Shown here in pieces: positions 15,355-22,662 of a stretch of 22,663 nt of DNA. The DNA lies in the IMG/VR virus record IMGVR_UViG_3300033995_000320, positions 1-22,663 of that record, one strand, 5' to 3'. This DNA is from a virus. Both the position numbers and the translations under genes were made by a program. The notes under the pieces were generated by a model, which was not told the DNA's origin, ran no database searches, and saw only the letters and a list, made by a program, of their open reading frames with translations. Numbering within the stretch: position 1 is the first letter of the stretch; every line of letters starts with the position of its first letter.

Positions 15355-17795
15355 TGGCAGATATAGATGTATTTCAGACTGTAACATCAGTTAGCTTTCA
15401 AGTAGAGCCTAATACTAATGTTATCAATATAAATAAGGTTACTGTTGAAGCTGGTGGATTACAAGATTTACAATCTGTAACTAATGTTGGTGCAACTACT
15501 ACAAATTCTATAATTGTAGAGACTGTTTTTCCAAATGCTGACCCTGCAATAAGTGGAATTTCACTTAGTGGAGAAGGTGTTTACGGTTCATCATCAGAAA
15601 CAAACGGTGTTCACGGAGTTTCACAAAGTGGAGCTGGTGTTTATGGAACTTCAACTAATTCTGTTGGTGTTTATGGAACTTCAAGTATTTCAACAGGAGT
15701 ATTAGGAGATTCTGTTGAAGGAACAGGTGTTTATGGGTATTCAGAAAGTGGATTTGGAATTCAAGCAAGTTCAAGTAATAGTAAAGGTATTTATGCTTCT
15801 TCTGATAACAATGCTGGTGTATCTGCTTATTCAGCATCAGGAATACCAATTGAAACATACGGAAATGGAAATAACACACCAAGTGTTAAAGTTAATCTTG
15901 GCAACACAAACAGAGGTCTTGTCGTAGATAGTGGTACTTCCTCAACAGGAAACCCTATTGAGGTTAAAAAAAATGGAGTTACTAAATTTAGAGTAGCTCA
16001 AAATGGAGGTATAACTACAGACGATATAAGTGCAAATGGAGATGTACTTACATTAGAAGCTGGAGCTACTAAAATTGAAATAAACGATTTAAGTAATGAT
16101 ATTACTGTTGAAGCTGGAAATTTTAATCTTAATTGTCCAATTAGCACACCAAGTGTTGAAGTAAATTTAGGAAACACAAACAAAGGTCTTGTTATAGAAA
16201 GTGGTACTTCCTCAACAGGAAACCCTATTGAAGTTAATAAAAATGGAGTTACTAAATTTGTTGCAAATCAAGAAGGAGAATTAACTGCTACAAAATTAAT
16301 AAAACAAGGTGGTACTTCATCTCAAATATTGGCAGCTGATGGTTCAATAATAACTGCTGGAAATTTTATAACAATTACAAATGGACAAATATCTTCATTA
16401 GGTGGAGCAGGTGGTGGAGGTTCAAGTGTTAATTATTATTTAAATGGTGGAACAAGTCAGGGAACTTTTGGCGGAACAACTTATTATGAATTCAGTAAGA
16501 CTCCCGTAATAGAAACAGGTGCTGACTTTAATAGAAATACAAATGGATATATAGCTTCATTTATAACTGATGTAGCCGACCCTTCATTATTACTTATTCC
16601 TGCTGGAAATTGGAATTTAGAATTTTTCTTTTCTTCAAGTTCTGCTGGTGGTTCACCTTCATTTTATACTGAATTATATAAATACGATGGAACTACATTT
16701 ACATTAATTGCAAGTGGTTCTGCTGTTCCCGAAGGAATAACAAATGGAACGGCTATAGATGCTTATTTTACTGCATTAGCAGTGCCTGAAACTGTATTAA
16801 CAGTTAATGATAGATTAGCTATTAGAGTTTATGTAAATGCTTCAAGTAAAACAATTACACTACATACGCAAAATGGACATCTTTGCGAAGTAATAACAAC
16901 ATTTACTGCTGGATTAACTGCCTTGAATGGATTACAGGCACAAGTTCAGAATTTTGCAGTAGGAACATCAGGAACAGATTTTGCTATTAATTCAAGTGGA
17001 AGTACGCATACATTTAATTTACCTGATGCAAGTGCAACCGCAAGAGGAGCAATTACAACAGGAAGTCAAACTATTGCTGGAGCAAAAACATTTACAGGGG
17101 CAATAAGTGCAAGTAATTTAAGCGGAACTAATACAGGTGATAATGCTACAAATACTCAATATAGTGGATTAGCAACATCGAAAGCAAACGTAGCTTCTCC
17201 AACATTTACAGGAACTGTAACAACTCCAGCTATTATAGTTAGTAGTGAAACCGCCTCTACTTTAGCTTCATTTGATGATTCTAAAAACATAAAAAGTCTA
17301 CCCACTACTACATATCCAAGTTTAACTGAATTAAGTTATGCAAAAGGACTTACAAGTAGAGCGCAAACACAACTTGATGCGTTAAAGTTAGAGTTGATTT
17401 ACTTAGATTCTGACGACACTTATTTTGATTCGTTCTATATAAGAGCAGTAAATGATGGAGCTACATTTGAAGCATCGAACTCATTACTATCTACAATGGC
17501 TAATTTGCGTTCAATATCTTATGTTAGTCAAGGATTTATTCAACAGATAAACGCTGATAAATTTGTTCAATTAGGAGGAACTCCTGAAAAGTATTTAATG
17601 GCAAATGGTTCAGCATTATCGAATATAGCCACGAACACAACAACAACAGCATTATCGTTAGCGACTTTAAATAGTACATATCCAACAGCGATAATAGGAT
17701 TTAGAGTTCATTGCATTAGTATAACCGCAGGTAAATTAATCTACGAAAGAACATCAACAGGATGGGTATCGTATTCAATAACAACAGTAATATGA
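15354..17795 (+). CDS. Long tail fibre protein with decapeptide repeats
   Basis: This 813-residue protein has a short N-terminal segment (1-70). Residues 75-164 then hold nine exact 10-residue repeats with the pattern GVYG-S ([30 protein letters not shown], and diverged copies). Residues 175-212 and 265-302 are a duplicated 38-residue module ([17 protein letters not shown]). After a Gly-rich hinge (GGAGGGGSS, near 360) comes a beta-sandwich domain to about 520. A region with [20 protein letters not shown], a motif common in phage fibres, follows. The end (about 620-813) mixes short helices and strands. The repeats suggest a trimeric beta-helical shaft and a distal binding region. It overlaps its neighbours on both sides. 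Confidence 0.88.
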   Translation: MADIDVFQTVTSVSFQVEPNTNVININKVTVEAGGLQDLQSVTNVGATTTNSIIVETVFPNADPAISGISLSGEGVYGSSSETNGVHGVSQSGAGVYGTSTNSVGVYGTSSISTGVLGDSVEGTGVYGYSESGFGIQASSSNSKGIYASSDNNAGVSAYSASGIPIETYGNGNNTPSVKVNLGNTNRGLVVDSGTSSTGNPIEVKKNGVTKFRVAQNGGITTDDISANGDVLTLEAGATKIEINDLSNDITVEAGNFNLNCPISTPSVEVNLGNTNKGLVIESGTSSTGNPIEVNKNGVTKFVANQEGELTATKLIKQGGTSSQILAADGSIITAGNFITITNGQISSLGGAGGGGSSVNYYLNGGTSQGTFGGTTYYEFSKTPVIETGADFNRNTNGYIASFITDVADPSLLLIPAGNWNLEFFFSSSSAGGSPSFYTELYKYDGTTFTLIASGSAVPEGITNGTAIDAYFTALAVPETVLTVNDRLAIRVYVNASSKTITLHTQNGHLCEVITTFTAGLTALNGLQAQVQNFAVGTSGTDFAINSSGSTHTFNLPDASATARGAITTGSQTIAGAKTFTGAISASNLSGTNTGDNATNTQYSGLATSKANVASPTFTGTVTTPAIIVSSETASTLASFDDSKNIKSLPTTTYPSLTELSYAKGLTSRAQTQLDALKLELIYLDSDDTYFDSFYIRAVNDGATFEASNSLLSTMANLRSISYVSQGFIQQINADKFVQLGGTPEKYLMANGSALSNIATNTTTTALSLATLNSTYPTAIIGFRVHCISITAGKLIYERTSTGWVSYSITTVI
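15876..16259 (+). repeat. Direct 114-base duplication within the fibre gene
   Basis: Bases 15876-15989 and 16146-16259 align without gaps, offset by 270 bases. Both begin ACACCAAGTGTT and end ACTAAATTT, with stretches such as GTGGTACTTCCTCAACAGG identical. The duplicated units are in frame and code for the repeated 38-residue module. This is a recent-looking internal duplication of a shaft segment. Confidence 0.85.
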
Positions 17796-19030
17796 GTTTA
17801 TTAACACAAGCATCTTTAATTGTAACCCCGACCGCTGAAAAGGCTGGTAAATTATATTCAGTCGTACCTTCAAATGGTAATGGCGATATGGATGTAGTTA
17901 GAAATACAACAGCAACGAGAGTTAATAGTTTAGGATTAATTGAAAACGTACCTGTAAACGAGCCGAGATTAAACTATGAAGCAGGAAGCCCAAGTATTTT
18001 AATAGAGCCACAAAGAACTAATTTAGCTTTAAGAAGTGAGGAGTTTAACGATGTGTTTTGGGGAAAAGCTAATGCTACAATTAATACCAATACGACAACC
18101 GCCCCAAATGGCACACTTACTGCGGATAAATTAGTTGAAAACACCACTTTAGCTCAACATGCAGTTACAAGAACAGTTACAAGTATATCTAATCAAACAG
18201 CTACACTCAGTATTTATCTTAAAAGAGACGGTAGAGATTCTGCTACTATTTTTATATTTGATAATAGTTATGCAAATGGATTTGGGACTAATGTTAACTT
18301 ATTGACTGGAACTATAACTTTAAATTACAATCAAGGTACAGGAGTTAGATTAGACTCGTCAATTACAAATGTTGGTAATGATTGGTATAGATGTACAATT
18401 ACTGGTATAGTTGGAGGAACAAGTAATAACATAGCTGTATATACAGCAATAGGCAATAACACTATATATGCTGGAGATGGTACAAGTGGTGTATTTATTT
18501 GGGGCGCTCAATTAGAATTAGGAGCTTACCCTACATCTTACATACCAACTCTTGGAAGTGCTATTACAAGGAATGCGGATTTATTAACAAGAGCAAACAT
18601 TTTTACAAATAATCTAATTACAAGCGCTGGAGGTACTTGGTTTATTCATTTGATAAATAATATACCTTATATTAGAGATTTAGCTACAAATGGATTATTT
18701 TTAATGGATTCAACGACTCTTAACTTTGGATTTAGACTTAAAACCCCCGGTGGCGGTACATTTAGATTTTCTATTGCTAAAGTATTAGCTGGAGCTGAAA
18801 TTCCATTATATACCACTCTTACAAACATTGTAAAAATTGCAATTAAATGGAATGGAACAACTTCTGATATTTTTGTAAATGGGGTAAAAGTAGTAACAGC
18901 AACAGTTTTTACGAATACAAATATGAATTCTATTGGTGCTAATATTTTAGTTCCAAAATCAATAAATTCTATGATGTTATTTCCTGCCCCTTTAACTGAT
19001 ACAGAATGTATAAACTTAACAACATTATGA
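17792..19030 (+). CDS. Lectin-like tail protein (carbohydrate-binding jelly roll plus LamG-like)
   Basis: The start at 17792 is chosen because it forms an ATGA overlap with the fibre stop; an in-frame ATG 30 bases earlier lies inside that gene. The 412-residue protein has an N-terminal segment with [16 protein letters not shown] and [20 protein letters not shown]. That wording is typical of a widespread phage tail protein type. A carbohydrate-binding-module-like jelly roll at about 75-250 ends [17 protein letters not shown] second beta domain follows to the end, resembling a LamG/concanavalin-like fold ([20 protein letters not shown]). Placement at the end of the fibre block suggests binding to host surface sugars. 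No hydrolase residues are evident. Confidence 0.8.
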   Translation: MSLLTQASLIVTPTAEKAGKLYSVVPSNGNGDMDVVRNTTATRVNSLGLIENVPVNEPRLNYEAGSPSILIEPQRTNLALRSEEFNDVFWGKANATINTNTTTAPNGTLTADKLVENTTLAQHAVTRTVTSISNQTATLSIYLKRDGRDSATIFIFDNSYANGFGTNVNLLTGTITLNYNQGTGVRLDSSITNVGNDWYRCTITGIVGGTSNNIAVYTAIGNNTIYAGDGTSGVFIWGAQLELGAYPTSYIPTLGSAITRNADLLTRANIFTNNLITSAGGTWFIHLINNIPYIRDLATNGLFLMDSTTLNFGFRLKTPGGGTFRFSIAKVLAGAEIPLYTTLTNIVKIAIKWNGTTSDIFVNGVKVVTATVFTNTNMNSIGANILVPKSINSMMLFPAPLTDTECINLTTL

Positions 19031-19311
19031 TATTTAAACTAAACTACCCAGACAAACAAACAGCAATAGCTGATTTAATAGATAAAAAAATAATTGATGC
19101 AGATTTCAACTATTTAAAAGGCACTCACGCTGTTGTGGAAATAGGCAAAGTCGTAAAAATACCAGCCACATTTGATGAAAATGGGGAACTACTTACAGAG
19201 CCTATTTATTACGATGGGTATGCTTATGATGTGATGAGTGATGAAGAAGTGGATTTTGGTTCTTTTGAGATATTTCCTAAAAACCCAGTTCACGGATTCT
19301 CTGGATTATGA
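19027..19311 (+). CDS. 94-aa fibre-associated protein, function unknown
   Basis: The start at 19027 gives an ATGA overlap with the lectin-like gene; the longer frame from 19006 lies inside it. The protein begins with a helix (DKQTAIADLIDKKIID) and then has strands around GTHAVVEIGKVVKIPATF. It continues with ENGELLTEPIYYDGYAYDVM and FGSFEIFPKNPVHGFSGL. The PKNPVHGFSG ending and YYDGYAYDVM segment look familiar from small proteins that follow fibre genes in flavobacterial phages, but I cannot give a function. Its place between fibres and lysis genes allows a fibre-assembly helper or a small structural role. The stop overlaps the next ATG, again as ATGA. Confidence 0.75.
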   Translation: MIFKLNYPDKQTAIADLIDKKIIDADFNYLKGTHAVVEIGKVVKIPATFDENGELLTEPIYYDGYAYDVMSDEEVDFGSFEIFPKNPVHGFSGL

Positions 19312-19511
19312 TATTAATAGCACAAGACAAACCATTTTTTATACGGTTTTTTAATATTTATTATTAGTCAATATTTTTTAAATGACTATTTAAGTTTTGG
19401 AATTGTATTCGCTTTCGCATTAGGGAAAGAAATTAAAGACCAAATAGTCTATAAAGGATTTAATTACAAGGATTTATTAGTACCATCAATTATAATACAT
19501 TTTTTAAGATG
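19308..19511 (+). pseudogene. Frameshifted small membrane protein gene (holin-cassette candidate)
   Basis: The ATG at 19308 overlaps the previous stop, but its frame ends after 19 codons (TAG 19365-19367). The adjacent frame is open from 19321 to a TGA at 19509-19511 without an ATG and reads HFLYGFLIFIISQYF, then GIVFAFALGKEIKDQI and DLLVPSIIIHFLR. Removing the single C from ATAGCACAAG (near 19321) joins the frames into a 67-residue protein starting MILIDKTNHFLYGFLIFII. That has the DKxxHFxxGFLI and GKEIKD pattern of a family of small two-helix membrane proteins. The restored stop overlaps the next ATG as ATGA. A real mutation, a sequencing error or a rare recoding event could each explain it. 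Confidence 0.7.
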
Positions 19512-19691
19512 AGCAAAGAACAAATAGATATAATATTAAGTAAATGGATTTCACGTAAGTTATTAGTATTTTTAGTAGCTTGTTTTGGTTTATTCGCTGG
19601 GGATTTAACATCTCAAGATTGGGTTATTATCGCAACTGCCTATATAGGAATGCAAGGATTTACTGATATAGTTAAAAAAATAAAAAGTTAA
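19509..19691 (+). CDS. 60-aa membrane protein, putative holin
   Basis: The start overlaps the previous frame's stop in ATGA. The peptide has a short charged N-terminus (MSKEQIDIILSKWISRK) and a hydrophobic segment at 18-32 (LLVFLVACFGLFAGD). A short turn with TSQDW follows, then a second hydrophobic segment (VIIATAYIGMQGF, 39-51) and a basic tail (KKIKS). Two membrane segments, a basic end and a place just ahead of the endolysin gene fit a holin or other lysis membrane protein. Sequences of the type SRK..... TSQDWV..A.AYIG.QG are common in phage lysis regions. The neighbouring 54-aa protein is an equally small candidate, so which one forms the lesion is not settled. Confidence 0.7.
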   Translation: MSKEQIDIILSKWISRKLLVFLVACFGLFAGDLTSQDWVIIATAYIGMQGFTDIVKKIKS

Positions 19692-19692
19692 A

Positions 19693-19857
19693 ATGGAATC
19701 TACTAAACTATACTTACTTAATTCACTTACAATGCTTATAACATTTACCAATGTTGAGAATACATTAAAGTTATTATTGTTGTTACTTTCCATTATATAT
19801 ACTGGAGTAAAAATATATGAATCATTAAAACCAAAGAAAGATGAAGCTGGACAGTAA
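19693..19857 (+). CDS. 54-aa membrane protein beside the endolysin
   Basis: The ATG is 2 bases after the previous TAA and the frame overlaps the endolysin start by 17 bases. The peptide has a moderately hydrophobic first helix (LYLLNSLTMLITF, 7-19). A short polar VENT turn leads to a strongly hydrophobic second helix (LKLLLLLLSIIYTGVKI, 25-41) and a charged tail (KPKKDEAGQ). It lacks a signal peptidase site. Overlap with the lysozyme gene indicates translational coupling. It may be a second holin or an antiholin paired with the 60-aa protein (inference). No named family is recognised. Confidence 0.7.
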   Translation: MESTKLYLLNSLTMLITFTNVENTLKLLLLLLSIIYTGVKIYESLKPKKDEAGQ

Positions 19858-20293
19858 AGGCTATTTAATTATCACAAGTTTTGAAGGGTTTAGTGCTAAA
19901 CCTTATTTATGCCCTGCTAAGTTAGCCACTATCGGGTATGGTAATACCTTTTATAAAGATGGTAAAAAGGTTACTATGATTGACAAGTCAATTACAAAAG
20001 AGGAAGCGCTTGATATTTTTAAAGACATTGCAGATAAATTCGCTAAAAGAGTTTCGGCTTGTGTTAAATCTCCAATAACTCAAAACCAATTCAATTCTTT
20101 AGTGTCTTTCACTTATAATGTGGGTGTGGCAAATTTTATGAATAGTACGTTATTAAGGAAAGTAAACGCTAATCATACAGACCCATCTATACGTGCAGAG
20201 TTTTTAAGATGGGATAAAGTAGGAACAAAAAAATTAGCAGGTCTAACAAGAAGAAGGATATATGAAGCAGATAATTATTTCAGTGAGGAGTAG
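19841..20293 (+). CDS. Endolysin, GH24 T4-type lysozyme
   Basis: The 150-residue enzyme cleaves the glycan chain of peptidoglycan to release progeny. The catalytic core FEGFSAKPYLCPAKLATIGYG (split over residues 14-34) shows the E-8-(D/C)-5-T pattern of GH24: E15, C24 and T30. Cys stands where T4 lysozyme has Asp20; this variant is known in the family. Downstream conserved parts include ITQNQFNSLVSFTYNVG (79-95) and GLTRRRIYEADNYF near the end. Length is normal for the family. There is no signal peptide or hydrophobic signal anchor, since the catalytic Glu is at residue 15, so export must depend on a holin. It overlaps both the upstream membrane gene and the downstream spanin gene. Confidence 0.93.
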   Translation: MKLDSKGYLIITSFEGFSAKPYLCPAKLATIGYGNTFYKDGKKVTMIDKSITKEEALDIFKDIADKFAKRVSACVKSPITQNQFNSLVSFTYNVGVANFMNSTLLRKVNANHTDPSIRAEFLRWDKVGTKKLAGLTRRRIYEADNYFSEE

Positions 20294-20729
20294 GTTTATA
20301 GCGTTTTGGCTATTAGTTGTATTATTAGCTACAATACTATCATCTTGCGGTACACGTAAAGTAACTATAAACAAGGTTAAGAAGGATTCTTTGTCTCAAA
20401 TTTACACTAAAATAGTAACTAAAGAGGATATTAAGATTGAAACTAAAAACGATGTTACAATAGATGAATTTACGATAACTCCATTAGATACTTGTAAGGA
20501 TATTGTTATTGATGGTAAAACGTACAGAAACGCTATTTTAAGCTATAAAAAGACAAAAGACAACACTATACAAGTACAAGATATAAAAGTGTCTAAAAAC
20601 AATTTAAAACTACAAGAAACAAAAGTATCAACAACAGAAAAAGTTAAAAGTATGGAAAGAACTTATGAAATTTTATTAATTTTAATTCCGATTTTATTGT
20701 GGTTATATTATGAATTTAAAATAAGATAA
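20262..20729 (+). CDS. Putative unimolecular spanin (lipoprotein with C-terminal membrane helix)
   Basis: The frame starts 32 bases inside the endolysin gene, a nested arrangement usual for spanins. The 155-residue protein has a basic N-terminus, a hydrophobic core (FWLLVVLLATIL, 15-26) and a lipobox LSSC with Cys29, so it should become an outer-membrane-directed lipoprotein. The middle (35-130) is a charged Lys/Thr/Val-rich periplasmic segment with strand- and coil-like stretches. The end has a second hydrophobic helix (ILLILIPILLWLYY, about 137-150) followed by EFKIR. Lipoprotein anchor plus C-terminal inner-membrane helix is the layout of the one-piece spanins of T1-like phages, which fuse the membranes in the final lysis step. 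Confidence 0.75.
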   Translation: MKQIIISVRSRFIAFWLLVVLLATILSSCGTRKVTINKVKKDSLSQIYTKIVTKEDIKIETKNDVTIDEFTITPLDTCKDIVIDGKTYRNAILSYKKTKDNTIQVQDIKVSKNNLKLQETKVSTTEKVKSMERTYEILLILIPILLWLYYEFKIR

Positions 20730-20757
20730 AATTGTCGAGTATTAAGAAATAATTACA

Positions 20758-20765
20758 TATATTTG
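20758..20765 (+). promoter_or_regulatory. TATATTTG promoter-like box before exonuclease gene
   Basis: The box fits TAnnTTTG and is followed by TA. A TTG at 20732-20734 leaves a 23-base spacer, at the long end of the range known for flavobacterial promoters. Only four bases separate the box from the ATG at 20770, the same spacing as at 5573. Confidence 0.5.
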
Positions 20766-20769
20766 TAAT

Positions 20770-21672
20770 ATGAAAAAAAATGCTGAAAGGCGGTATCGAT
20801 TTAACCATTATATCGCAAACAAAGTTGGAGTAACTATTAATAAACAAGGTCGTTATCGACTAACTCCCGAACAAGAAAATAAGTACTTTGACATCGTTCA
20901 AAATCAAGAGCATATCAAAAGGCTTTTCTTTGACATCGAAACATCTCCTAATCTTGTGTACGCTTGGAGGATTGGTTACAATCTAACTATACATCCCGAT
21001 AGTATTGTAGATGAGCGTAAAATTATATGTATATCTTACAAGTGGGAACACGAGGATAAAATCCATAGATTAACGTGGGATAAAGATATGTGTGATAAGC
21101 AAATGCTTATTGATTTTATATCGGTGGCTAATAAGGCTGACGAAATGATTGCACACAATGGGGATAGGTTTGACATTAAATGGATAAGAACACGTTGCAT
21201 ATTCCATAGGGTTTCAATGTTTCCTCAGTACAAGACATTAGATACTCTTAAAAAGGCTAAAAGTGGCTTCAATTTCAATTCCAACAAACTGGATTACATT
21301 GCACAATTTTTAGGAGTTGGAGCAAAAATTAAGCATAGTGGATTTGATATGTGGAAGGAAGTTATGAAAGGCAATCCTGATGCACTTGAAGAAATGGGTA
21401 ACTATTGCGATGGAGATATAGTTGTCTTGGAAGATGTATTCTTGACGATGCAGAACTACATTAAACCAAACACTCACGCTGGAGTTATAAATGGTAATCT
21501 TAAATATAGTTGTCCATCTTGCTCAAGTGAAAATGTAATCTTACTTAAAAATATAGTTACCGCTATGGGAACTATCAAGAGATTAATGGAATGTCAAGAT
21601 TGCGGTCAAGTCTACGAGATAAGCAATTCAGCATACAAACTTCATTTAGAAATGAAAGATAAGTTTAAGTAA
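20770..21672 (+). CDS. DnaQ/PolB-like 3'-5' exonuclease with C-terminal zinc ribbon
   Basis: This 300-residue protein carries the three exonuclease motifs of the DEDD superfamily. Exo I is LFFDIETSPN with D55 and E57. Exo II is HNGDRFDIKW with D135. Exo III is YCDGD with Y212 and D216, the DEDDy form of the PolB-type proofreading domain. An N-terminal 45 residues are helical and basic and may bind nucleic acid. After the nuclease comes a zinc ribbon with CPSC (C248, C251) and CQDC (C275, C278). It is transcribed from its own box after the lysis genes and ends at a palindromic terminator. It could trim DNA ends in replication, recombination or packaging, or degrade host DNA. The substrate is not evident. 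Confidence 0.88.
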   Translation: MKKNAERRYRFNHYIANKVGVTINKQGRYRLTPEQENKYFDIVQNQEHIKRLFFDIETSPNLVYAWRIGYNLTIHPDSIVDERKIICISYKWEHEDKIHRLTWDKDMCDKQMLIDFISVANKADEMIAHNGDRFDIKWIRTRCIFHRVSMFPQYKTLDTLKKAKSGFNFNSNKLDYIAQFLGVGAKIKHSGFDMWKEVMKGNPDALEEMGNYCDGDIVVLEDVFLTMQNYIKPNTHAGVINGNLKYSCPSCSSENVILLKNIVTAMGTIKRLMECQDCGQVYEISNSAYKLHLEMKDKFK

Positions 21673-21700
21673 TTCGGTAAATAACGGCGATAATCACCGT

Positions 21701-21735
21701 AACCCCTAATAAATATATTTATTAGGGGTTTTTCT
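21701..21735. terminator. Bidirectional terminator, perfect 30-base palindrome
   Basis: Bases 21701-21730 form a perfect palindrome whose half is AACCCCTAATAAATA, followed on the plus strand by TTTCT. It lies between the exonuclease stop and the convergent metallophosphoesterase stop at 21736-21738. The T run is better on the plus strand; on the minus strand the hairpin is followed by a shorter, poorer T run. Confidence 0.88.
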
Positions 21736-22422
21736 TTACAATTCAAATATGTTACCATTACTACTCAACTTGCCAAACCTTCTATCGGTTACTACCGAGC
21801 CATTACTAAATATTGTATCGCAAATAGATAGCTTCATTGTTCCAGCATTAATAATGTCATCACTATTATGGATATGACCGAATAACATTAGTTTTGGTTT
21901 AATTCTTGTGATAATGTGTCGTTTTAACGCTTTACAGCCACAAAAATCTAATTTACCATCTCTATCTTCAGAAATATCTAATATTCCCTTAGGAGGTGTG
22001 TGAGTGATTAATATATCTACATCATCATCAACACTTTGTTCCCAGTGTCTATCTAATTTATCTCGGCTTTTCATAAAGCTCCAATTACCAAAGTTAGGAG
22101 ATACTGGACTACCGTGAATTTTAAATCCATCTATATGAATAAAATCATCTTCAAGGTATATGATTCCTTTTTCTCCAAAATCTCCAATTGATACCAATTT
22201 CTTTTCAATCGATGAATCGTGATTTCCAGCTACATATATTTTTGTTGGAATAGGTAGCTTGGAATACCAATCAATAAATCTTCTGACTTCAGGTTCATTA
22301 TTGTAAGGATCTCTTACATTACTACAATCTCCTGAATGGATTACAATATCTATATTATCAGGAATTTCTAATAAATCGTGATAGGTATGTGAATCACTTA
22401 TATGCCAAATTCTTTTTTTCAC
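21736..22422 (-). CDS. Calcineurin-like metallophosphoesterase, MPPED/UPF0046-like
   Basis: The 228-residue protein has all blocks of the metallophosphoesterase fold: D10-x-H12 (ISDSH), GDC with D32, GNHD (66-69), THTPPKG with H141, and FGHIH with H183 and H185. These bind two metal ions. Segments such as KIHGSPVSPNFGNWSF and the CGCKAL stretch resemble the MPPED1/2 and UPF0046 branch, which hydrolyses phosphodiesters such as cyclic nucleotides; the phage substrate is unknown. The start is GTG, since an in-frame TAG lies 18 bases upstream and no ATG intervenes. It overlaps the upstream 43-aa frame by 29 bases, so translation is probably coupled. The gene converges on the exonuclease gene and could act in nucleotide turnover or defence against nucleotide signalling (inference). 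Confidence 0.9.
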   Translation of the reverse strand: MKKRIWHISDSHTYHDLLEIPDNIDIVIHSGDCSNVRDPYNNEPEVRRFIDWYSKLPIPTKIYVAGNHDSSIEKKLVSIGDFGEKGIIYLEDDFIHIDGFKIHGSPVSPNFGNWSFMKSRDKLDRHWEQSVDDDVDILITHTPPKGILDISEDRDGKLDFCGCKALKRHIITRIKPKLMLFGHIHNSDDIINAGTMKLSICDTIFSNGSVVTDRRFGKLSSNGNIFEL

Positions 22423-22525
22423 GTTCTTTACATTTTTCTAATAGTTCTTTTGCTTTTTGTTTTTGCTCTGATGCGTACTCCCATATCGAAAGTCTTTTAT
22501 CTACTGTGTGTTTGCTGTAAGCCAT
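22394..22525 (-). CDS. 43-aa small protein, helical
   Basis: The minus-strand frame starts with ATG inside the end of the 53-aa gene (25-base overlap) and runs 29 bases into the metallophosphoesterase gene. The peptide begins MAYSKHTVDKRLSIWEYASE and continues as a charged helix (KAKELLEKCKEREKK), ending NLAYK. The composition, the overlaps with both neighbours and the tight cluster support a real short gene. No family is recognised. A small accessory or DNA-associated protein is possible. Confidence 0.55.
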   Translation of the reverse strand: MAYSKHTVDKRLSIWEYASEQKQKAKELLEKCKEREKKNLAYK

Positions 22526-22662
22526 TCTTTTCTAAGTTTTTTAATGAAATCTTTAACTGCTCCTTCCATTTCTGTTGGAACACGTAACTGTAATATTTTG
22601 AAATCGTAATCTAATTGCTTCCTTCCAGCTCCTTCTCTTTTTCCGCCTTGTGTGTTACTCAT
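22501..22662 (-). CDS. 53-aa KREGAGRK-type small phage protein
   Basis: The complete minus-strand frame starts one base inside the window edge. It begins MSNTQGGKREGAGRK and continues with DYDFKILQLRVPTEMEGAV and a helix KDFIKKLRKEWL. A Gly/Arg-rich GGKREGAGRK head followed by a short strand with RVP and a helix is the layout of small phage proteins that resemble ribbon-helix-helix DNA binders; the DNA-binding role is inference. It is the first gene seen of the minus-strand cluster, and its promoter must lie outside the window. Confidence 0.7.
   Translation of the reverse strand: MSNTQGGKREGAGRKQLDYDFKILQLRVPTEMEGAVKDFIKKLRKEWLTANTQ

Noticed and set aside
17762-17791. Upstream in-frame ATG for the lectin-like gene, and likewise 19006 for the 94-aa gene.
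   Set aside because: ATGA overlaps at 17792 and 19027 fit the coupling pattern of the whole cassette; the longer starts lie inside the previous genes and add unlikely residues.
22402-22587. Plus-strand 61-codon frame at the right end.
   Set aside because: It is antisense to two coupled minus-strand frames whose overlaps and compositions look genuine.
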